From Erinaceus europaeus (taxonomy: Eukaryota; Chordata; Mammalia; Eulipotyphla; Erinaceidae), in assembly GCF_950295315.1 (NCBI RefSeq), contig NC_080171.1:32232361-32296360 (forward strand): a stretch of 64,000 nt of DNA, read 5' to 3'. The stretch's first letter is position 1; each line of letters opens with the position of its first letter. Both the position numbers and the translations under genes were made by a program. Below are positions 45,450-55,530 of this stretch, one piece after another. The notes under the pieces were generated by a model that saw only the letters and a program-made list of their open reading frames with translations, was not told the origin of the DNA and did no database searches.

Positions 45450-46012
45450 ACAGGAAGACAGCATAGTCATTATATAAAATCTTTTCATGTGTGAGGCTCC
45501 AAGGTCCCACGTGCAGTCTCCAATACCAGTCAAAGTTGAGGTGTGCTCTGGTACAAAAAAAAAAATCACACTAACAAAATAATATGGAATAAATACTATT
45601 ATGTTAAAGGTATCCTTAAAGAGTCTCAGAATTATAGAGAGGTTTCATATAAAAAAGTTTCTATAATAATTTCAGAGTAGGAGAAGTAAAAGTGTCAAAT
45701 AAAACCCACTAGATTTTGCAAAACTTTCTCCAGCCTTTGCCCCTTTTCCTTGAGCTGCTGATCAATAAATAGGAGTTTATGCAAACTTTTCTAAGAAAGA
45801 TCAGGAGGATAGATAAAAATGTCTAGCTCTTATTTGAAGCGTACAAGAAGTCAGGTATTTTTTTTAAGATATAAAGATAATTAGAGGCAAATAAAGAGTG
45901 AAAGAGACTAAAGCACCAAAGCTGCCTTCAATGTGGTGGGGGCCAGGCTCAAACCTGGGTCGTGCGCATGGCAAAGCAGTGTGCTATCCAAGTAAGCTAT
46001 TTTACCAGCCTA
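45450..46012. repeat. SINE C (+) and SINE C (-)
   Basis: 45450-45570 plus (GAAGACAGCATAGTCATTAT ... GGTGTGCTCTGGT). 45860-46012 minus (GGCTCAAACCTGGGTCGTGC ... TTTTACCAGCC). Confidence 0.75.
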
Positions 46013-46889
46013 AATTTCTAAATCTACTGGTGACTGCTATAGGCACTAGGGAATGCACCCTGGTAGACTTGCCAGGTTTCCCACACTCTTGCTGGTAGTA
46101 TCCTGTTTCAGGGGGTTCTGGTAGACAAAGGATGGCTTGTAAAACTTGTCACACACCTGAACACCACTGTGATGAAACTCTTTTCTTACTTCAGACTCTC
46201 CTCCACCTCCACAGTCAAAACACCCCTACCCCTGCCTCTAACTTTTATTTCTCCTCTTCCCAACAGCACTTTATACTTTCATTCTCCTTGCTGGAACTGT
46301 TATTACTTATGTTCTCTCTCACTTCTCTCTCTCTTATTTTTTTATTTTTCTAGTTTGTTCTAACAGAGGGATAAATGAAGCCCCTACTTAGGATCTTAAC
46401 CCGAAGACCTCGAGTAGAAATTCAAAGGGCTTTTGAACTTGGAAGGAAAAGTAAATCATAATTATTTTCACTTCTCCTCCTGACAGAAATTAGCATCTCT
46501 TTCAACTAAGACTATATGAAAGCAATCACTTTGCATTAGCAATACCTGTGGTGTGGTTACTAAGAGAAATCAGATGATACATTTCATTTCACAAGTTGTT
46601 GTGAAATCTCAAAATGACTCATGTCTTGTGTTACTTTAAGACTATTGTTGTTACTGGCTCAGTAGCTAGATTATATTATGCACTGTACTCACAAAGGAAC
46701 AAATTTTGAATGTGAAGAAAATGTGCTTGCCACTTCTATCACCCCATTGATCACAGTGTTATAGTATTGATCTGGCTGGCTAGCCAGGTGTCCTCTCCCT
46801 CCCTCATTTTCTCCCAAATGCTCTGTGTGCATTCCTCCAGAAGCTGAACAACTCCTTAAGGAGGAGACCTTTTCCAAGTAGGGATTAGC

Positions 46890-46992
46890 CAGGGACTGGG
46901 TGATGGCTCACTCAGTTGAGCATGCATATTACAATGTGCCAGGACCCATGTTCAAAGTAGGCACCCTTCCAGGGGAGTTATTTCACTGGCCC
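46890..46992 (+). repeat. SINE family B fragment
   Basis: GGACTGGGTGATGGCTCACTC, GCATATTACAATGTGCCAGG; body missing. Confidence 0.65.
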
Positions 46993-47009
46993 TAATTTTC
47001 CAAATTTTC

Positions 47010-47440
47010 AGCGAAAAATTACATGTATACTTAAAAGTTGAAGGAATTGTACAGTTCACACCTATTCGAGTTGCTGTGATGTTAGAATTTGGTAATATTG
47101 TATTCGATTTACCCCATATCTATCTACCTATATATTTCTCCCACTATTTATGGTCCCATCATGACATTTTTTCAGAGTGAATTACAGACATATATTTACC
47201 TCACTCCTAAACACTTCTGCATGCTTATCATTATAGCTTTCTTCATAATGAAGTAAAATGGATTCCTTGATAATATAGTGTTTATAGTTATGATAATGCA
47301 TACAGCTGTGTAGCCTACCCCATCCAGAAATACAACATGGCTAATACCCCAGAAAGTTGCCTCATCCCTCGTCCCACTAAGTCTCCACACTTCCGTTCCC
47401 TCAAGCTAGTTAATTGTTCTATGTTTTTCCACTGTTATTT
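47010..47440. mobile_element. Ancient L1 3' UTR remnant
   Basis: TGTACAGTTCACACCTATTC, ATCTATCTACCTATATATTT, GCATGCTTATCATTATAGC and CCCCAGAAAGTTGCCTCAT follow the order of an old mammal-wide L1 3' UTR as I remember it. Subfamily not assigned. Confidence 0.5.
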
Positions 47441-47516
47441 AATTTTTACTTCTGGCAAGTAAAATATTTTAGACTACAAAGATAAATCATATCAATGTAT
47501 ATGAGCATTTTATTTC

Positions 47517-47660
47517 ATTTATTCTATTAGTGATTCAATAATGATTGACAAGATTGCGGGATAAGAGGGGTACAATTCCATTCCAACCACCAGAGTACCA
47601 TATCTCCTCCCCTTCCATTGGAAGGTTCCTTATTCTTTATCCCTGACCAAAGATCTTTAT
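47517..47660 (-). mobile_element. L1 3' UTR, left part interrupted by the provirus
   Basis: Antisense L1 3' end (GTGATTCAATAATGATTGACA, GGGGTACAATTCCA) that runs into the proviral target duplication. Its continuation is in the inverted block (about 50505-50712). Confidence 0.8.
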
Positions 47661-48050
47661 TGCCGGGCTAGCTTCATGGGCAGGAGACAGAGACGACCAG
47701 AGACTCATGGCTGAGCTGTATGCAGTATCTCTTTATTCATGTGGAACACTGCACAATTTAAGCTATCTCTAATCACAATCCTGTCCTTATATATACTCGC
47801 CAAGTAGGGTGGAAACAGGATGTGACATAGAGAGGGTGGAGCAAAAAAAGACTGGTGGAAATCTGGGTGTACTAGGAGAGGGGGTGGAGCAAAAAGACAT
47901 CGTGAACCAGTGGGGATTAAACCAATGTCCTGCAGGCAGGGTGGTGCTTAGTTAACAGTGGTTATGTAAATAGAATACAGTGTTAAGCAGGGGGGATTAA
48001 ACCAATGAAACAGAAGGGGTTTTAGGAGCAGAATTAGAAGCATACCAACA
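47661..48050 (-). repeat. 3' LTR of the provirus (complete, 390 bp)
   Basis: TG...CA termini (TGCCGGG ... CCAACA on the + strand). Complement of AATAAA at about 47731 (TCTTTATTCATG), and TATA-like TTATATATACTC near 47787-47798. It matches the R-U5 piece at 49969-50124 and the inverted U3 piece at 50713-50944, whose lengths sum to 388. Confidence 0.88.
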
Positions 48051-48072
48051 ATTTTCCCTTTCTTTTTAACTA
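48051..48072 (-). other. Polypurine tract of the provirus
   Basis: The complement reads AAAAAGAAAGGGAAAAT immediately upstream of the 3' LTR terminus TGTTGGTATGC. This is the expected primer for plus-strand DNA synthesis. The same motif abuts the LTR at 59665-60166. Confidence 0.8.
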
Positions 48073-48179
48073 ATGGCCATAGTATCAGGAGTGTGGGGTG
48101 AATAGAAACCTATATCTTACTGGCATTTTCAAAAGAACTGGCATAAGACATGGACAAACAAAATAGGAGAGCAGCAAGA

Positions 48180-48430
48180 ACCACTGTGATGCCAAGGGGA
48201 GGCCTGAAGGGGGGTTTCCTGCCTTAAAGGGCAGTGCCTAGCAGGTGAAAGGGCATTTCTTGCCTCTGGGGGCATCTATTGCCTCAAAGGGCGTTTCCTG
48301 CCTCTGTGGGCATCTCTTGCCTCTGTGGGTATTTCCTGTCTCAAAGGGCATTTCCTGCCTCTGTGGGCATGACCTAGTAAGGAGGGGGGTTTCCTGCCTC
48401 TGGGCACAGGGCCTGCAGGCGAGGGGGTGT
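48180..48430. repeat. Degenerate ~25-bp tandem repeats inside the provirus
   Basis: Imperfect units of the type GGGCATTTCCTGCCTCTGTG recur about nine or ten times, alternating CTCAAA- and CTCTGTG-type linkers. They lie near the 3' end of the internal region. Open frames through them are by-products of the repeat. Confidence 0.8.
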
Positions 48431-49559
48431 GTCCTATAGAGTCCCAAGGCAGCTGGCTGTGGTCAGTCTTTGAGAAACCCAGCAGCATAAAGGGAAACTG
48501 CTGTAAAGTTGTGTAAAGTGTCTAAGAGGTGTACCAGTAAGTCCGATGGAAGTGTCAGTCCAAAGCAGATGACCACGGAATAAATGCCAGGGGATGAAAC
48601 GCTGCACATCTGCCTCAATGGGGAATGTTAGCCACTGGAATTCCGCTTTTCTGTAGTAAGTGAGCTTTGGAGTCTGTGAATCTGTTTCTTCAGGTCGTGC
48701 GAGGTCACATCATTGGTTTTTGGAGGTGCGTTGTAGTCATGCCATTTTGTGGGTGATGCCAGAGAACAGGGGTCCAAATGGATTTCCAGGGGTTACATTT
48801 GAGCAGATGTTTCTTCATGTGAAAACTTGACAGCTGAAATTCACTTACTTGCGAAGCAAAACTTGTAGCAGATTAGAAGTTTACTATAATTGATAACTCC
48901 ATTATAATTGGAAGTCCTTTCTAGTATGATTTTAAGGTTGTTTAAACAGTTTAAACTCAATAAAAGAACCATGGTTAGAAGCCTTAGGCATGAGAGTCAT
49001 TAACATAATCATTGCACTATCTGCCCCGCCCATAACTCATACAATTTTCAGGATTAAACATTTCAGATTTATGCCAAGATGTAAAAAAAAAAAAAAATCA
49101 AAGGAGCAAAAAACAATTTGCTGCGTACAACATATTTTTTAAGTCAATGTCATAAAAAATTCAGTCATTCAAATCACTCTCTTATGAAACACAACTGAAA
49201 GCAGACAGCAAACAAGATATTCAGAGAGAACGAGGGGGAAATAGAGAGAAAAGCCATAGGCAGCTTTTGCTTCTTTCACCTTGAACCAGATTATCCAGAT
49301 CTCATCATGTAGCATCATGAATCCCCGAAGGGCATCCTAGTCCCAAAAGCTCGTCAATATTCCATTTAGGGTGCTTCTGGTGGTTCCTGCTGGATTGCTG
49401 CAGGCACCCATTTTTAAAAGTGTCTTCCCAAAGAAGAAAGAATCATATCAGGAGGGTAGAACTAACCACATTTCTCCATTCTTGGGGACTTCCAGGGTAC
49501 TTGAGAATGCACTTCAAGTTATAGTAGTCCTTCTCCATGGGAAACATGCGAGAGGAAGT

Positions 49560-49800
49560 CCAAAAAGTCCAAGGAGAAATTTTTGGGCATCTCCCAGGCT
49601 ATACGATCACAGTCATAAGAAACCAAAGTGTGGCCTGGAGCAAAATGTAGTCCTCCTCAGGAAATATGGGAGAGTGAATCCAGAAAGTCCAAGGAGAAAT
49701 CTCCATGCATCTTCCAATCTCTATGATCACAGTCATAAGGAACCACAAAGTTCCTGGTCAGGGAACCAAAGTGTGACCCAGAGCAAAATGTTCCAGAGAC
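49560..49800. repeat. 120-bp tandem duplication in the proviral leader
   Basis: AAGTCCAAGGAGAAAT starts at 49566 and again at 49686, exactly 120 bp apart. Further matches follow in each unit (GATCACAGTCATAAG; CAAAGTGTG...GAGCAAAATG). The duplication lies between the primer-binding site and the rest of the internal region, where a packaging leader would be expected. Confidence 0.75.
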
Positions 49801-49943
49801 AGAGAAACTGTCTCACAATGAAACAGTGGAGGCTTTGGGAAACCTCTTCATAAGTAGAAAGGCAGCCCATAGTGGATAGGTAGCCAAGTTTACTTATCTG
49901 GGGGATGGGCAGGTTAGGTCCCACATTGGTTGGGCACCATATG

Positions 49944-49965
49944 CCAGTCCCTGTTCAGGGCAACA
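49944..49965 (-). other. tRNA-Lys-type primer-binding site
   Basis: The complement contains TTGCCCTGAACAGGGACT, close to the tRNA-Lys3 primer-binding consensus TGGCGCCCGAACAGGGAC, three bases from the LTR end. A second Lys1,2-like motif (GGTGCCCAACC...TGTGGGAC) follows about 20 bp further in. Lys priming points to a class II (betaretrovirus-like) ERV. Confidence 0.72.
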
Positions 49966-49968
49966 TTA

Positions 49969-50124
49969 TGCCGGGCTATCTTCACGGGCAGGAGAGAGAG
50001 ATGACCAGAGACTCATGGCTGAGTGGTACGCAGTTCAGTCTTTATTCATGTGAAACACTGCACAATCTAAGCTATCTCTAATCACAATCCTGTCCTTATA
50101 TATACTCACCAAGTAGGGTGGAAA
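49969..50124 (-). repeat. 5' LTR, remaining R-U5 part
   Basis: Co-linear with the left LTR from TGCCGGGC to GGGTGGAAA, then breaks off. The complement of AATAAA (CTTTATTCATG, near 50040) and TATATATACTC are retained. Confidence 0.88.
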
Positions 50125-50249
50125 GTACAAAGTTTTACCAGTTAAGCTATTTCTCTAGGAACTTATTTTATTTATTTATTTATTACTGTCTCTTTAGTTT
50201 AATGGAAAATTAGCTAAAGAATGGAGAAATATATGTGCAAAACTTCAGT

Positions 50250-50250
<1 letters not shown>

Positions 50251-50292
<42 letters not shown>
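50251..50292. repeat. (AC)n microsatellite
   Basis: About 20 AC units inside the inverted block. Confidence 0.92.
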
Positions 50293-50712
50293 CCATTATG
50301 GGGATTATAAGAGCTCCATCAAACAGTTAACAATTATATAGTTATTAAAATTATCATGATCTTTTTTTAATACCTGCTAGTGATTCATACCTACATGATT
50401 CCATTGCTTCTAAAAGATTTCTTTTTTTTCACATAAAGTGAGACAGAAAGAGAAATAACACCACAGCACCACTACATTTTCAGAGCTTTTCAGCTACCAA
50501 GTTGCAGATGCTTCCATGATGCCAGCCTGACCTCCCTAGGTAGATGACCACACCAATGTATACTGGAGCCCTGCCTCCCTAGAGCCCTCCTAACCCAGGA
50601 GGGAAAGATAGAAACAGGCTGGGGGTATGGATCTACCTTCTAACACCCATGTCCAGTGGAGTGGAGAAGCAATTACAGAAGTCATACCTCCTACCTTCTG
50701 CACTTCATAAAG

Positions 50713-50944
50713 TGTTGGTATGCTTCTAATTCTGCTTCTAAAACCCCTTCTGTTTCATTAGTTTAATCCCCTCTGCTTAACACTGCATTCTATTTACATA
50801 ACCACTGTTAATTAAGCACTACTCTGCCTGCAGGACATTGGTTTAATCCCCATTGGTTCACGATGTCTTTTTGCTCCACCCCCTCTCTAGTACACCCAGA
50901 TTTCCACCAGTCTTTTTACGCTCCACCCTCTCTATGTCACATCC
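50713..50944 (+). repeat. 5' LTR, inverted U3 part
   Basis: Starts TGTTGGTATGC and runs to CTATGTCACATCC. It is the reverse complement of the left LTR from its outer terminus to the GGATGTGACATAG block near 47818. Confidence 0.88.
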
Positions 50945-51200
50945 CTGAGGTTCCTGGTTCAGTCCCTGGCACTACACGTACTGCTGTGATGCTCTGACTG
51001 GTCTCTCTCACTCCTTCTCTTTCTCATGTGAAGCTCTCACTTTTCATCTCATGTAATAAAGAAATTAAAATCTTAAAAAATAGATTTTTTAAAAAAAGTG
51101 AGAGGAAGAAACACTATAGCCCCAATCTTCCCTTGGTGACATAGCACCTCCCACATGGTGCTAAAGTAGACACCCTACCCAGTGACCTCTGTCTTTGGCC
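50945..51200. repeat. SINE C (+) body and SINE C (-)
   Basis: 50945-51070 (CTGAGGTTCCTGGTTCAGTCC ... AATAAAGAAATT) lacks its head, which lies inverted at 50125-50165. 51075-51200 is minus (GAGGAAGAAACACTATAGCC ... GTCTTTGGCCCC). Confidence 0.75.
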
Positions 51201-51510
51201 CCTGTAATGGCTCTTCAACTTCTTCTCTCCCCTGTCAATCAAAAAGGAAGAAGGGTGGTTTCTATAAACAAACAGATCTGGTGGAAGAGAAACTGTCTTG
51301 AACAGAAACATGCTAGTTTCAACTGTTTTAGTCAATTTCTTCCTCCTTGGCTGAGCTGTATATTATACCTTAGTGCTGGCTTCCATGGTGATTTCTGTTG
51401 CTCCCTAATCCTTTCTTATTAGCTCCTAGAATTGCTTTCTGATCACTCCCTGTTCTGACGGCATTATGAAATATGCCTAATGAACACTGTCTTGGTCTTT
51501 AATCACTCAG

Positions 51511-51665
51511 GAGCTGAATGTGACAAGCTGCAGTGGTCCCGGACTTACAGGAGATAAGGTCCTGCTTCACGCTGGAACCATTTGCTGCAGGTTGATATCG
51601 GTGAACATTAGTTGGTCGGGAGCCACAGATGTGGGTGTGATGGCTCTCATACAGGGAGCATCAAG
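51511..51665 (+). CDS. FBXL-type gene, leucine-rich-repeat exon
   Basis: The acceptor is TTTAATCACTCAG|GAG and the donor is AAG|GTAATG. The exon begins in phase 0, matching the end of the exon at 28539-28708, and is 51 codons plus two bases. It reads ELNVTSCSG, then LTGDKVLLHAGTICCRL, ISVNISWSGATDVGVMAL and IQGAS, which is about two leucine-rich repeats with the -L-V-SCS consensus. The trailing AG joins a C from the next exon to give Ser. The exon lies shortly after the rearranged provirus at 47.7-50.9 kb and is not damaged by it. Confidence 0.85.
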
Positions 51666-51724
51666 GTAATGCTGAAAGTGTCCTGCAGCTCCCTCAATTT
51701 ATAACATGATAATAAGGTGTTTTT

Positions 51725-51895
51725 TTAAAAAAAGTTGTTATTTGCTATTAATAGTTTGTTACAAGATCGTAAGATTATGACATATAGTTCCACAACACAC
51801 CCATCACCAAAGTTCTGTATCCCCATCCTCCCAAAGACAACTACCATAGTCATAATAAGTTTTTAAACATAGCAACTAACATTTCTTGTTTTTTA
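51725..51895 (-). mobile_element. L1 3' end fragment
   Basis: TTGTTACAAGATCGTAAGAT, then CCACAACACACCCATCACCA and a GTATCCCCATCCTCCC block, the antisense start of an older L1 UTR. It begins 60 bp after the donor of the 51511-51665 exon. Confidence 0.6.
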
Positions 51896-51899
51896 ACAC

Positions 51900-52197
51900 A
51901 TTTTTATTTATTTTAATGAGAGAGAGACTGAGAGACAGAGACTAGAGCATTGCTCAGTTCTGGCTTATGGTGGTGTTAGGGATTGAAACTGGGATGTTGG
52001 GTGGAGGGTAGATAGCATAATGGTTATGCAAACAGACTCTCATGCCTGAGGCTCCTGAGTCCCAGGTTCAAGCCTCAGATCCACCCTAAGCCAGAGTTGA
52101 ACAGTGCTCTGCTTAAAAAAAAAAAAAAAAGAAGCTGGGATGTCAGAGCCTCAGACATGTAAGTCTTTTTCATAACCATTATGCTGTCTCCCCAGTC
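51900..52197. repeat. SINE C (-) interrupted by a SINE C (+)
   Basis: The host is minus (GAGCATTGCTCAGTTCTGGC ... GAAACTGGGATG | GGATGTCAGAGCCTCAG ... GCTGTCTCCCCAG). The insert at about 52005-52130 is plus (GATAGCATAATGGTTATGC, poly(A)). GCTGGGATGT/CTGGGATGTT-type flanks repeat on both sides. Confidence 0.82.
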
Positions 52198-52234
52198 CTG
52201 ACACTTCTTATTATTTGAAAATCATTCTCCTTTT

Positions 52235-52453
52235 TTTAAAAGACATAGTTAACTTTTAAAATATTTCATTTATTTATTTATTGGTTAGAGGCAGAAATCA
52301 AGAGGGGAGGGGAAGAAAGAAAGAGAGAGATCTGTATCATTACTTCACCATTTGTAAAACTTTCCCTTTTAGGTGGGGATTGAGGGCTTGAACCTGGGTC
52401 CTTGTGCATTGTAACATGTGTGTTCAACCAGATGCACCATCATCTAGCTCCCA
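52235..52453 (-). repeat. SINE family B
   Basis: TTGGTTAGAGGCAGAAATCAAG, GGCTTGAACCTGGGTCC, GCACCATCATCTAGCTCCC. Confidence 0.82.
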
Positions 52454-52574
52454 AAAACCAATTTTCTAAGTGTTGTATTTGCATTTCTTAAATCCCCAGG
52501 ACAACTGTCAAGAAATTACATTTATTATTTTCATCAGGTGGCAGGGTACATTTGACCTACTTTCCATAGTTTAT

Positions 52575-52725
52575 TGTGGTCAGGGGAAATAGAACAGCAG
52601 TAGTTTATAGGACTTACATGCTAGTGGCTTCCAAGGGTTCCAAGTTCAATTCCTGGCATCAACACATATCCTAGAACTATTCAGTGATCTAGTTTATCTT
52701 ATACAGTTGAATAATCAAATCTTTA
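52575..52725 (+). repeat. SINE family C, diverged
   Basis: GTCAGGGGAAATAGAACAGC, GTTCCAAGTTCAATTCCTGG, ACTATTCAGTGATCTAG. Confidence 0.6.
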
Positions 52726-52784
52726 AAAATCATGAAGTATAAGTTCTTTTTAAAGAAGATGATAATGGTGGTGATGATGATGAT

Positions 52785-53665
52785 GATTGTCTCCCTCCAG
52801 GGTTACTACTGGGGCTTGGTGCCTGCATCACAAATCTACCTCTCCCAGAAGTCTTTTTTCTTTCTTTCTTTTTAAAAAAATTTATTTATTTATTTTCCCT
52901 TTTGTTGCCCTTTTTTTATTATTGTTGTTGTAGATATTATTGATGTCATTGTTGTTAGGACAGAGAGGAATGGAGAGAGGAGGGGAAAACAGAGAGGGGG
53001 AGAGAAAGACACCTGCAGACCTGCTTCACCACTTGTGAAGCGACTTCCCTTCAGGTGGGGAGCCGGCTCGAACTGAGATCCTTATGCCATTCTTGTGCTT
53101 TGCACCACATGCGCTTAACTTGCTGCGCTACAGCCTGACTCCTCAGAAGTCCTTTCTTTTACTCCTTCTTTCTCTTTATAGAGACAGAAATTAAAAATTG
53201 AGAGGGAATGGAGAGGGAGAGAGACACCTATAGCACAGTTTCACCACTTGTGAAGCTCCTCCCCACCCCGTAGACGGGGGCTAGAAAATTGAATCCAGGG
53301 AGTCGGGCGGTTAAGCTCAGCAGGTTTAGCGCACGTGGCGCAAAACGCAAGGACTGGTGAAGGATCCTGGTTCAAGCCCCTGGCTCCCCACCTGCAGGAG
53401 AGTTAATTCACAGGTGGTGAAGCAGGTCTGCAGGTGTCTGTCTTTCTCTCCCCCTCTGTCTTCCCCTCCTCTCTCCATTTCTCTCTGTCCTGTCCAACAA
53501 CGACGACATCAACAACAGTAATAACTACAACAATAAAGAAAAAACAAGGGCAACAAAAGGGAATAAGTAAATACATATTTTTTAAAAAGTCTTTAGAAAA
53601 TTGAATCCTGATCCTAGAGTATGATAAAGTATGCACTCAACCAGTTGTGCCATTACCCAGCCCTA
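52785..53665. repeat. SINE B (-) hosting two opposite SINE A copies
   Basis: The host B pieces are 52785-52853, 53144-53296 and 53595-53665. A minus A copy (52854-53143) is flanked by CAGAAGTC (52846-52853, 53144-53151). A plus A copy (53297-53594) is flanked by the perfect 14-nt repeat AGAAAATTGAATCC (53283-53296, 53595-53608). Confidence 0.9.
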
Positions 53666-53727
53666 GGGAAATAAATTCTTTAGAGAAGCATATGAAAGTA
53701 ATGGATTACTACTTATAATTAGCCATA

Positions 53728-53780
53728 GAAATACACACACATATATACATGTGTGTATATATACATATATATGTAAACCT
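53728..53780. repeat. AT/GT-rich alternating run
   Basis: ACACACACATATATACATGTG followed by TATATACATATATATG; purine-pyrimidine alternation with dyad symmetry. Confidence 0.75.
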
Positions 53781-54474
53781 CTGCACATATTGATAACTTT
53801 AACATATGCAAATCTTTATATGTTTCATGTATGTGTGTATCAACTGGCATACATGATATATTCATTGACATGTTCTATTTACACATATTGATGTATTGCT
53901 TGAAGGTCTATTTGTTCCAGAAAAATTAGAACAACATAATCCTTAATAACTATCTCATACATATTTTTCATGTAAAAATTAATTCCACCTCTGAACAATA
54001 GAAATCATTTCAAGCTGCATAATTGAAATGTAAAACAAAAATCAAATCTGTTCTAGAGCAACTCTAATGTAAAATCTGCTCCTGAATGCAAATATCATCT
54101 CTATATCCCTACTGGTTGCGACTTTCCACTTTCTATTCTGATGGTAAAGCAAGCTGAATGTTGAGAGCCCTACCTTAAAGGTGCAGAAATGCCTTAAATG
54201 GAGTCATATTGTGGAGCCACGTTATAGTAGGTCTCTTTGTCAGGTACATGTCAAGGAATTGTGAATTTCTCAGAGGCTCTTGAAGTGGACTGATTATGCA
54301 TCACTTCCCTTGTTTGAAAACTATCGGGGGTCATCCGGGTGAGGTGTTCATCATGAGGACAGTATATGGCAGCAGTAATACAGTTATAGATCTGTGTTTT
54401 ATTTCTAAGGAACACTGGAGTTGCGGTCTCAGGACAGAATTCTGCAATCTTCCTTGTGTATTAACTTTTCTTCA

Positions 54475-54808
54475 GGATCATAACTGGGGCTTGGTGCCTG
54501 CACAACTCCAACACTCCAGGCAGACATTTCTTCTATTCAGGCAGCCCCAGAGAATGAACCCAGGGCCTTGCTCATATGTATTACTGCTGAGCAGCTTTCC
54601 TGGCCCATATTTTCATTTACTTTATTTAGAGGTGAGGGTTTGGGAAAAGAGAGAGAGAGAAGCACAGAGACAGCAGCAAATTTCCACCAAAGCTAGCACT
54701 ATTCCCGCCATTCTCCAGTGCCCCTCATGGTGCTCCCTCCCATGTGGTACTGGGTTCTCACTTAGGTCCTTGTGCACACTCCACCAAGTGAGTGACTTCC
54801 TGCCCCCT
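54475..54808 (-). repeat. Two diverged minus-strand SINEs
   Basis: 54475-54605 (GGGGCTTGGTGCCTGCACAAC ... CTTTCCTGGCCC) and 54608-54808 (GAGAGAGAGAAGCACAGAG ... GTGACTTCCTGCCCCC). Confidence 0.65.
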
Positions 54809-54957
54809 TTCAAAGATTCTGATTAGCTGCAAAGCTGTATTTATAGAAGTAGTCTAGTGATAGCAAGTTGTCAAAGTCCTTGTATCAATCAAGAAAAACT
54901 ATCACGTTGTACCAAATACTAGCCTCTACATCTCGGTAACTTAAAAATGAAAAGGAT

Positions 54958-55262
54958 CGGGGAGTCGGGCGGTAGCGCAGCGGGTTAAGCGCAGGTGGCG
55001 TCAAACTCAAGGACTGGCAAAAGGATCCAGGTTTGAGCCCCCGTCTCCCCACCTGCAGGGGAGTCGCTTCATAGGCGGTGAAGCAGGTCTGCAGGTGTCT
55101 ATCTTTCTCTCCTCCTCTCTGTCTTCCCCTCCTCTCTCCATTTCTCTCTGTCCTATCCAACAACAATGACATCGATAATAACTACAACAATAAAACAACA
55201 AGGGCAACAAAAGGGGAATAAATAAATAAATAAATAAAATTTTTAAAAAATTTAAAAAAAAG
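54958..55262 (+). repeat. SINE family A, full length
   Basis: GGGGAGTCGGGCGGTAGCGC head, A box TAGCGCAGCGGGTTAAGCGC, B box GGTTTGAGCCC, CAACAACAATGACATCGAT region, (AAAT)n-type tail. Confidence 0.92.
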
Positions 55263-55418
55263 AAAAGGATCATACTTTGCTTCTGTCCATTTGGGATGGG
55301 TGAAAGACTTCACCCCACAACTCAAAGCAATGCAGTTCACTTTTGTGTCCAGATTAGTAAGTAGAGCAGGCACTGCCTGGAGTGCTGGTAACTATCATAG
55401 AAGAAGGGAGAGTGACTG

Positions 55419-55420
55419 GT

Positions 55421-55477
<57 letters not shown>

Positions 55478-55530
55478 TGGTTGGGATGGAGACAGGGACC
55501 CAACACTGCTTCATTGCTCATGAAGTCTTG
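55419..55530. repeat. (GATA)n/(GACA)n microsatellite in a SINE remnant
   Basis: GATA units followed by about ten GACA units to 55476, then a SINE remnant (CACTGCTTCATTGCTCATGA). Confidence 0.85.

Larger units (their letters stand above)
42813..47009. other. Intron between listed elements
   Basis: 42813-43214, 43311-43859, 44426-45449, 46013-46889 and also 42263-42604 show no supported gene or element. Confidence 0.4.
47661..50944 (-). mobile_element. Non-autonomous ERV provirus with rearranged 5' LTR
   Basis: An LTR element in minus orientation inserted in an L1 3' UTR. The 3' LTR is 47661-48050, with a polypurine tract beside it. The internal region is 48051-49968 with a primer-binding site next to the 5' LTR. 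The 5' LTR is split: R-U5 remains at 49969-50124 and the U3 part lies inverted at 50713-50944. CTTTAT precedes the left LTR (47655-47660), and its reverse complement precedes the inverted U3 terminus (50707-50712), so this is the 6-bp target duplication. I see no gag, pol or env frame in the ~1.9-kb internal region, so replication would have needed proteins from another element. Confidence 0.87.
50125..50944. other. 820-bp inverted segment
   Basis: Reverse-complementing this block in place rejoins the 5' LTR (GGTGGAAA to GGATGTGAC, two bases lost). It also continues the L1 3' UTR interrupted at 47660 (CTTTATG-AGTGCAGAA) and completes a family C SINE across 50944/50945 (GTAC|CTGAGGTTCC). From left it contains the SINE head, an (AC)n run at 50251-50292, a SINE piece, an L1 3' UTR piece (about 50505-50712) and the LTR U3 (50713-50944). 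Confidence 0.85.

Noticed and set aside
48180..48430. CRISPR-like array
   Set aside because: Units are degenerate and contiguous with no constant repeat and unique spacers, inside an ERV in a mammalian genome.
49371..49853. 160-codon + strand open frame as a gene
   Set aside because: It runs against the provirus orientation, overlaps the 120-bp leader duplication and the binding site, and shows no domain; chance frame.
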